Positions 5,081 through 10,246 of a DNA stretch of 10,246 nucleotides are shown here, piece after piece. The DNA lies in the NCBI GenBank assembly GCA_034658975.1, contig JAYEGJ010000081.1, positions 1 to 10,246 of the forward strand, in the 5' to 3' direction. Below the pieces are notes generated by a model. The model saw only the letters and a program-made list of their open reading frames with translations, was not told the DNA's origin and made no database searches. The stretch comes from SZUA-217 sp034658975. Its GTDB lineage: Bacteria > Actinomycetota > Acidimicrobiia > Spongiisociales > ZC4RG35. Made by a program: the position numbers and the translations under genes. Numbering within the stretch: position 1 is the stretch's first letter; each line of letters opens with the position of its first letter.

Positions 5081-8000
5081 GTGGATCCGCTGCAAGCCTT
5101 CACACCGGCGTCTCGAACCTGGTTCGATGCCTCGTTCAATACGCCAACCCAAGCCCAATCTTTGGGCTGGCCGGCCATTGCCAGCGGGGCCAACACTCTC
5201 ATCCATGCGCCGACCGGATCGGGGAAGACACTCGCTGCCTTCCTCTGGACGCTCGACCGGCTTCTCTCCGAACCTGTCCCCGACCGGGCAGAGCGGTGCC
5301 GCGTCTTGTACATCTCCCCGCTCAAGGCGCTGGCACACGATGTTGATCGGAACCTGCGAGCGCCCCTCGCCGGCATCAGGCACGCGGCCGAGCGGCTCGG
5401 CGGCGATCCACTGCCGGAGCTCCAGACCTTCCTGAGGACCGGCGACACCCCACAAGAGGATCGTCGCCGTATGGAGCGCCATCCGCCTGACATCCTCATC
5501 ACGACCCCCGAGTCGCTCTACCTGATGCTGACATCGGCGGTCAGATCCGTGCTCAGGTCGGTTCGTTGGGTGATCGTCGACGAGGTACATGCCGTGGCGG
5601 GCACCAAGAGAGGAGCCCACCTGGCCCTCTCCCTGGAACGACTCGAGGAGATCACCGACCGGCCTCCGCAAAGGATCGGACTCTCCGCGACCCAAAAACC
5701 GTTGGATGCCATCTCGAGGTTTCTCGGGGGCGGACACCCCGACGGCGACGAATGGACGCCCCGGCCAGTCGAGATCATCGATGTCCCCCACGAAGGCGAG
5801 ATCGACCTCGAGATCGTGGTGCCTGTCGAAGATATGACCGAACCTGGCGATCCCGACCCGCTCGATCCCGATCGGACTCCAACACGATCCATCTGGCCGG
5901 CCGTCTACCCGCAGTTGCTCCACCAGATCAAGGCTCATCGCAGCACGATCGTCTTTGCCAATTCCCGTCGCCTGGCAGAGCGGGTCTGCTCCGAGATCAA
6001 CAACCTCGCCGGCGAGGAATTGGCTAGAGCACACCACGGATCGGTGGCAAGGGAGCAGCGTCTCGAGATCGAGAACGCCCTCAAGAGCGGAGCACTCAAG
6101 GCCGTAGTCGCAACCTCGTCACTCGAACTCGGGATTGACATGGGTGCCGTTGACCTCGTCCTTCAGGTAGAGGCACCCACTTCCGTCGCTTCAGGTCTTC
6201 AGCGCGTTGGCAGATCCGGCCATCAGGTTGGGGGCGTCTCGCGGGCCAAGATCTATCCGAAATACCGTGGTGATCTGCTGGTGGCAACCGTGGTGGCGAA
6301 GGAGATGGTGTCGAAGAACGTGGAGCCGACCCGGATCCCGGCAAACCCCATCGACGTCCTCTCTCAGCAACTCGTCGCCCAGGCCGTCACCGGGGATCAC
6401 CTCGCCGATGACCTATACGAGATGACTCGTCGAGCCTGCCCCTACGCAGACCTGAGCCGCCAAGTGTTCGACGAAACACTCGACATGCTCTCCGGTCGCT
6501 ATCCCTCCGACCTGTTCGCCGAACTCCGACCGCGCATCAACTGGGATCGAGCCACCGGCTCGGTGTCCGCACGTCCCGGGGCCCGGCAACTCGCCGTCAC
6601 CAATCCAGGGACGATCCCCGATCGCGGCCTGTATCGGGTGACGTTGCCTGACGGAAGCCGCGTGGGCGAACTCGATGAAGAGATGGTCTACGAATCCCGA
6701 GAAGGAGACACATTCCTCCTCGGCTCTTCGGCCTGGCGAATCACCAGGATCACCCACGACAAGGTGGAAGTCGTGCCGGCACCCGGAGAGACGTCCGCCA
6801 GCATGCCTTTCTGGCATGGAGACATGCTGGGCCGTCCCCTGGAGACGGGCAAGGCCGTCGGCAGGTTCATACGTGAAACCGCGGCACTCGAAGAGGACAC
6901 TGCCCTCACCGTCCTTCGCGACGAATACCGCCTCGACGATTACGCCGCCCACAATCTCCTCAGATATCTATCCGAGGAGAAAGAGGCCACGGGAGTCCTC
7001 CCCACCGACAAGACGATCGTCGTCGAACGCTTCCGGGACGAGATCGGAGATTGGCGCTTGGTCATGCTCTCCCCCCTCGGTGCTCAAGTACACGCGCCAT
7101 GGGCGATGGCACTGCGGCAGAAGTTCAGATCTCGATACGGCACCGATGTGGACGCCATCTGGTCGGACGACGGCATCGCATTCAGATTCCCCGACTCCGA
7201 TGACCCTCCAGATGCCGACGATCTCGTCATGGACCCCGACGAGATCGAATCCACACTCATCGATCATCTCTCCGACACCGCCTTGTTCGCAGCGCGTTTC
7301 CGCGAGGCGGCCGGCAGGGCGTTGCTTCTTCCGAGGCGTAGGCCGGGCGAGAGAACCCCGCTCTGGCTTCAGCGGAGGAAGTCCGCTGATCTCCTCGACG
7401 TGGCGAAGCAGTTCGGGACCTTCCCGATCCTCCTCGAGGTGTACAGAGAGATCCTCCAGGACGACTTCGATCTTCCGGCTCTCAAGGAGGTCATTCAAGC
7501 GATCCAGTCACGTGCCATCCGATTGGCCTCGGTCGACACCCACAGCGCCAGCCCTTTCGCTTCTTCGCTCCTCTTCGCCTTCGTGGCTGCCTACCTCTAT
7601 GAGGCGGACGCTCCATTGGCCGAACGACGGGCTGCGGCACTGACCCTTGACCGAGATCTCCTTCGGGAGCTTCTGGGCGAAGGCGAGTTGCGCGAGCTCA
7701 TCGATGCCGAGGTCGTGGCGGCCGTCGAACTCGAACTTCAGAGACTCACCGACACCCGTCGGGCCCGCTCTCCCGATGCCATCCACGACATGCTGCGGGA
7801 TCTCGGCCCACTCTCGACCGCCGATATCGACGTGCGAAGCGACGGGGTCGACGTGGCGGGAGCGCTTGCTCACCTCGAGGGTCAACGTCGGGTGATGCTG
7901 GTGACCCTGAGCGGAGACGAGCGTTGGGCCGCCATCGAAGACGCCGCGCGTCTTCGTGACGCCCTCGGGGTGCAACCACCACAAGGAGTTCCCCAGGCCT

Positions 8001-9451
8001 TCCTCGACCCGGTGCCGGACCCGCTCGGCGATGTGGTGGGCAGATACGCAAGGACCCACGGTCCCTTCGCCTCGAACGACGCAGCAGTCGCACTCGGTCT
8101 GCCGATCGGAGTTGTCGAAACCGCACTCGCTCGGCTGGAGGCGACAAACCGCATCCTTGCCGGCGCATTCAGGCCCGGTGGCGAAGGCCGGGAATGGGTC
8201 GATGAATCTGTGCTGCGCCGGCTCAAACGGCGATCACTCGCAGTGCTGCGCAATGAGATAGAACCAGTGGAGCCTCAGGCGCTGGCCCGGTTCGAGGTTG
8301 CCTGGCAGGGTGTGACTTCAGATCCGCCGCGCGGCCGTACTGCTCTCGCCGACGCCGTCCGCCGATTTGCCGGTTCGGCGATTCCGGCGTCCGTGCTGGA
8401 ACGCGACGTGCTGGCGGCGCGGGTTGCCGAAGACGCAGCTGGAATCGATTCTTTGATGCTCGCCGGTGATCTGGTCTGGATCGGCACCGGTCCGCTCGGC
8501 ACGAAGGACGGAAAGGTCGCTCTGTATCCGCGGGATCTCTTGGCGACCATGTGGACCGGACCCGACGAGGTGGACTTCGGAGAGCGTCAATTGGCGGTCC
8601 ACGACTTCCTCCAGGACAGCGGAGCCAGCTTCTTTCGAGACATCTATGACGGTGCCGGTGGCGGAGACCCTGAGGAGACCCTCGAGGCCGTGTGGGATCT
8701 CGTCTGGTCCGGACATCTCACCAACGACACATTCGAGCCGGTTCGGTCGTATGTGAGTCGCCGACGAAGCGCCGGGTCCGGGCGACGCGCCCTCTCCAGC
8801 CGTTTCCCCGCCCACTCGGCCGGCAGGTGGTCGTTGACCCGGAGTCTCATCAAGAGTGCCGCGAGCGCCACTGCCAGACACGCCGCGTGGGCCGAGGTCC
8901 TTCTCGATCGCTATGGAGTGGTGATGCGAACCACAGCACTATCCGAGAGTTATCCGGGCGGGTACTCCGCGTTGTATCCGGTATTTGCCCACATGGAGGA
9001 GACCGGGCGGATCAGACGCGGATACTTCGTGGAAGGCATGGGGGGATCACAGTTCGCCTTGCCCGGCGCGGTAGATCGACTGAGAAGCGACGCCCGGACC
9101 GACCTTGTCGTGCTTGCGGCCACCGACCCTGCCAACCCCTATGGCGGTGTTCTCCCCTGGCCGGAAACCGATCAGGCAAGACTCGCCCGCGATGCCGGCG
9201 CCTATGTCCTTCTCCTGGACGGCTTGCTGGTCGGATACCTGGACAAAGGTCGGCGCCGCCTCACCCTTCTCGATACGACCCCGGAGCAATACACCCGGAT
9301 TTCGCAGGCCATGGCCGAGGTTGCCACACGACACAGGCGCCTCACCTTGATCACCGTCAATGGCCAGCCAGCCGCTACCTCACCGATCGCCTCGTTGCTG
9401 TCCGAATGGGGCTTCGCCACCGCCCCCCGCGGACTCACCTACAGGGGTTAG
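5081..9451 (+). CDS. lhr: Full-length Lhr superfamily 2 DNA helicase
   Basis: This is an intact 1456-residue frame from GTG 5081, close to the roughly 1500 residues of long Lhr proteins. Lhr is an ATP-dependent 3'-to-5' single-strand DNA translocase and RNA:DNA/DNA helicase involved in genome repair. Helicase motifs in order: PTQAQ (22-26), Walker A APTGSGKT (43-50), DEVH (167-170), SAT (202-204), IVFANS (290-295), SSLELGIDMG (346-355) and QRVGRSGH (374-381). The winged-helix and beta-barrel part of the Lhr core extends to about residue 850. The long C-terminal region follows, with winged-helix-like segments (from THGPFAS, near 992) and the conserved end GRWSL...LLDRYGVV...GRIRRGYFV. In E. 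coli this C-terminal half has been tied to uracil-DNA glycosylase activity and in mycobacteria to oligomerisation. No frameshift or missing motif is visible. Unlike in M. tuberculosis, no nei glycosylase gene follows within the window. Confidence 0.97.
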   Translation: MDPLQAFTPASRTWFDASFNTPTQAQSLGWPAIASGANTLIHAPTGSGKTLAAFLWTLDRLLSEPVPDRAERCRVLYISPLKALAHDVDRNLRAPLAGIRHAAERLGGDPLPELQTFLRTGDTPQEDRRRMERHPPDILITTPESLYLMLTSAVRSVLRSVRWVIVDEVHAVAGTKRGAHLALSLERLEEITDRPPQRIGLSATQKPLDAISRFLGGGHPDGDEWTPRPVEIIDVPHEGEIDLEIVVPVEDMTEPGDPDPLDPDRTPTRSIWPAVYPQLLHQIKAHRSTIVFANSRRLAERVCSEINNLAGEELARAHHGSVAREQRLEIENALKSGALKAVVATSSLELGIDMGAVDLVLQVEAPTSVASGLQRVGRSGHQVGGVSRAKIYPKYRGDLLVATVVAKEMVSKNVEPTRIPANPIDVLSQQLVAQAVTGDHLADDLYEMTRRACPYADLSRQVFDETLDMLSGRYPSDLFAELRPRINWDRATGSVSARPGARQLAVTNPGTIPDRGLYRVTLPDGSRVGELDEEMVYESREGDTFLLGSSAWRITRITHDKVEVVPAPGETSASMPFWHGDMLGRPLETGKAVGRFIRETAALEEDTALTVLRDEYRLDDYAAHNLLRYLSEEKEATGVLPTDKTIVVERFRDEIGDWRLVMLSPLGAQVHAPWAMALRQKFRSRYGTDVDAIWSDDGIAFRFPDSDDPPDADDLVMDPDEIESTLIDHLSDTALFAARFREAAGRALLLPRRRPGERTPLWLQRRKSADLLDVAKQFGTFPILLEVYREILQDDFDLPALKEVIQAIQSRAIRLASVDTHSASPFASSLLFAFVAAYLYEADAPLAERRAAALTLDRDLLRELLGEGELRELIDAEVVAAVELELQRLTDTRRARSPDAIHDMLRDLGPLSTADIDVRSDGVDVAGALAHLEGQRRVMLVTLSGDERWAAIEDAARLRDALGVQPPQGVPQAFLDPVPDPLGDVVGRYARTHGPFASNDAAVALGLPIGVVETALARLEATNRILAGAFRPGGEGREWVDESVLRRLKRRSLAVLRNEIEPVEPQALARFEVAWQGVTSDPPRGRTALADAVRRFAGSAIPASVLERDVLAARVAEDAAGIDSLMLAGDLVWIGTGPLGTKDGKVALYPRDLLATMWTGPDEVDFGERQLAVHDFLQDSGASFFRDIYDGAGGGDPEETLEAVWDLVWSGHLTNDTFEPVRSYVSRRRSAGSGRRALSSRFPAHSAGRWSLTRSLIKSAASATARHAAWAEVLLDRYGVVMRTTALSESYPGGYSALYPVFAHMEETGRIRRGYFVEGMGGSQFALPGAVDRLRSDARTDLVVLAATDPANPYGGVLPWPETDQARLARDAGAYVLLLDGLLVGYLDKGRRRLTLLDTTPEQYTRISQAMAEVATRHRRLTLITVNGQPAATSPIASLLSEWGFATAPRGLTYRG

Positions 9452-9483
9452 TGCAGAGTGGTGTTGGATTCAGGTGAATGTGT

Positions 9484-9538
9484 GCCGCCAAGTGCGGCCT
9501 CGACTAGGCCGACTGTGAAAAAAAGACCTTCACTAGTC
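9484..9538 (+). terminator. Overlapping stem-loops downstream of lhr
   Basis: GCCGC-CAAGT-GCGGC (9484-9498) and CGGCC-TCGACTA-GGCCG (9495-9511) share bases 9495-9498, so only one can form at a time. Then GACTGTGA (9511-9518) can pair with TCAC-T-AGTC (9530-9538), one bulged base, across a loop that begins with the A-run of 9518-9524. The position suggests an lhr 3'-end structure. There is no U-tract on either strand after a stem, so standard intrinsic termination is not supported. Confidence 0.4.
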
Positions 9539-9591
9539 CTCCATCATCTGTGACTTGCAGAAGTCGACAGCAGCCCGAGCCTGACCGGAGT

Positions 9592-9609
9592 GATTGGAGG
9601 CGACCAATC
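9592..9609. other. Short stem-loop in the region after lhr
   Basis: GATTGG-AGGCGA-CCAATC forms a perfect 6-bp stem with a 6-base loop, extendable by one wobble pair (9591/9610). Nothing next to it suggests a role; it may be structure in a 3' end or chance. Confidence 0.3.
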
Positions 9610-9727
9610 GACCTGTTCCGTCACCGCCCTACGCCTATCCCAGACTTCAACCCGCTCCGGCTCGGTGAACAACCGCGTGCCACCCGTCTCCGACAAGAGA
9701 CAAATCTCCCATCGAATGATGCGTTCA

Positions 9728-9739
9728 CGTCTTAAGACG
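9728..9739. promoter_or_regulatory. Perfect palindrome upstream of the holin-like gene
   Basis: CGTCTTAAGACG is self-complementary over 12 bases and is centred about 37 bases upstream of a CATAAT -10 candidate. That is a typical place for a regulator site. No known motif is recognised. Confidence 0.4.
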
Positions 9740-9746
9740 GCAACAC

Positions 9747-9775
9747 TTTCTACGCCTTGCTCAATCACGCATAAT
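9747..9775 (+). promoter_or_regulatory. Candidate promoter of the holin-like gene
   Basis: CATAAT (9770-9775) matches the -10 consensus at five of six bases, and a weak -35, TTTCTA (9747-9752), lies 17 bases upstream. It would give an mRNA leader of about 55 bases. An alternative is TAGGCT (9823-9828), 9 bases before GTG 9838, which would make a nearly leaderless transcript. Confidence 0.35.
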
Positions 9776-9837
9776 GCCGGGTTATTTATGGGCTCTCAGG
9801 GCAACGGAGCTGCCTAATTTGATAGGCTGCAAGCGTT

Positions 9838-10224
9838 GTGACTTTCCTACTCAGTCTCCTTGGCACAGCCGCATCGGTCTGGGTAGCCGTCTGGCTTGTG
9901 GATGGGTTCGAATTCACCGGGGAGTGGTGGCAGTTCCTAATCGTTGCGGTGATCGTGGGACTGGCAAACGCCATCGTTAAACCAATCGTCAAGCTTCTCA
10001 GTCTCCCGCTTATCGCCCTGACGCTTGGCTTGTTCCTCGTCGTCGTCAATGCGTTGGTGCTCCAGTTGGCCGTTTGGATTTCTGGCCCAGATGTTCTCGA
10101 TCTTGGCCTCACGTCCGAAGGCTTCTTCTGGACAACCTTCTGGGCATCGATAGTGGTTTCGGTGGCAGGATGGCTAATCGGAATCCTTCTTCCCGACGAC
10201 GGTGGCACTGCCCGTCTGACTTGA
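9838..10224 (+). CDS. Small integral membrane protein, phage_holin_4_2/YvlD family
   Basis: This 128-residue hydrophobic protein starts at GTG 9838 and has four predicted membrane segments: about 3-21, 31-47, 53-81 and 96-118. The middle shows the family pattern GLANAIVKPIVKLL (41-54), then LPLIALTLGLFLVVVNAL (56-73). Despite the Pfam name, this family is a widespread chromosomal membrane protein of unknown role; YvlD of Bacillus subtilis belongs to an envelope-stress-responsive operon. Nothing here indicates a prophage: no lysin or structural gene is near. No good Shine-Dalgarno site precedes the GTG, so the start rests on the length and N-terminal pattern of the family. It ends 22 bases before the window edge. 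Confidence 0.85.
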   Translation: MTFLLSLLGTAASVWVAVWLVDGFEFTGEWWQFLIVAVIVGLANAIVKPIVKLLSLPLIALTLGLFLVVVNALVLQLAVWISGPDVLDLGLTSEGFFWTTFWASIVVSVAGWLIGILLPDDGGTARLT

Positions 10225-10246
10225 TCCGCCGAATCCATCGGTGATC

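Larger units (their letters stand above)
9452..9837. other. 386-bp non-coding region with stem-loops and a palindrome
   Basis: No convincing protein or tRNA gene is present. Short open frames on both strands lack ribosome binding sites and family resemblance. The region holds a stem-loop cluster just after lhr (9484-9538), another stem-loop at 9592-9609, a perfect palindrome at 9728-9739 and a promoter-like CATAAT (9770-9775). By eye it is AT-richer than the flanking genes. An unannotated small RNA or a decayed gene cannot be excluded. Confidence 0.5.

Noticed and set aside
4354..5502. Long minus-strand open frame (382 codons)
   Set aside because: It runs antisense to the HD-GYP gene and the lhr start, both with complete family motifs. 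Its composition is that of a high-GC shadow frame.
6675..7643. Long plus-strand open frame inside lhr (322 codons)
   Set aside because: It is rich in Ser, Arg and Pro, as expected of an out-of-frame reading of a high-GC gene, and lhr is unbroken here.
9511..9525. A7 run beside GC-rich stems as an intrinsic terminator
   Set aside because: On the plus strand it is an A-tract, not a U-tract. On the minus strand the U-tract would come before the hairpins.
9838..10224. Holin-like gene as evidence of a prophage
   Set aside because: This Pfam family is mostly chromosomal and of unknown function; no lysin, capsid, integrase or attachment site is nearby.

Overview
The window reads as a moderately high-GC actinobacterial chromosome segment. 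Three things suggest this: a TIGR03084-type mycothiol-dependent-isomerase-like protein, a full-length Lhr helicase, and several genes whose start codon sits 6-7 bases after a TAnnnT -10 box, as in leaderless actinobacterial transcripts. A deep-branching actinobacterium (for example Acidimicrobiia-like) is my guess; no rRNA or other marker is present to settle it. I see no tRNA, rRNA, CRISPR array, intact insertion sequence or clear prophage.

Layout. (1) 1-678, minus strand: 5' part of a short-chain dehydrogenase (SDR) gene that runs off the left edge. (2) 679-874: divergent intergenic region with a TetR-operator-like inverted repeat (749-771). (3) 875-1957, plus: LOG-family (TIGR00730) nucleotide phosphoribohydrolase-like protein; a stem-loop overlaps its stop codon. 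(4) 2008-4312, plus: a tight three-gene operon with two 4-bp stop/start overlaps, encoding a TIGR03084 metal-binding protein, a BtpA/SgcQ-type TIM barrel and a crotonase-fold protein. It is preceded by a likely leaderless promoter. (5) 4313-4458: 146-bp gap with a perfect 12-bp palindrome. (6) 4459-5034, plus: stand-alone HD-GYP phosphodiesterase with all hallmark residues. (7) 5081-9451, plus: complete 1456-residue Lhr DNA-repair helicase, preceded by a sequence with the architecture of an actinobacterial DNA-damage (RecA-NDp/PafBC) promoter. (8) 9452-9837: 386-bp non-coding stretch with stem-loops and a perfect 12-bp palindrome. (9) 9838-10224, plus: small four-helix membrane protein of the phage-holin-4_2/YvlD family.

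How the genes fit together. The three-gene operon is the only set whose physical linkage implies a joint role. A DinB/MDMPI-fold metalloprotein, a TIM-barrel protein of unknown chemistry and a crotonase lacking both classical hydratase glutamates suggest an uncharacterised CoA-thioester or carbon-compound pathway; this is inference. HD-GYP (cyclic-di-GMP turnover) and Lhr (DNA repair) are adjacent, but the separate promoter-like signal before lhr suggests they are regulated apart. The two points most worth following are the lhr promoter and the undescribed three-gene operon.
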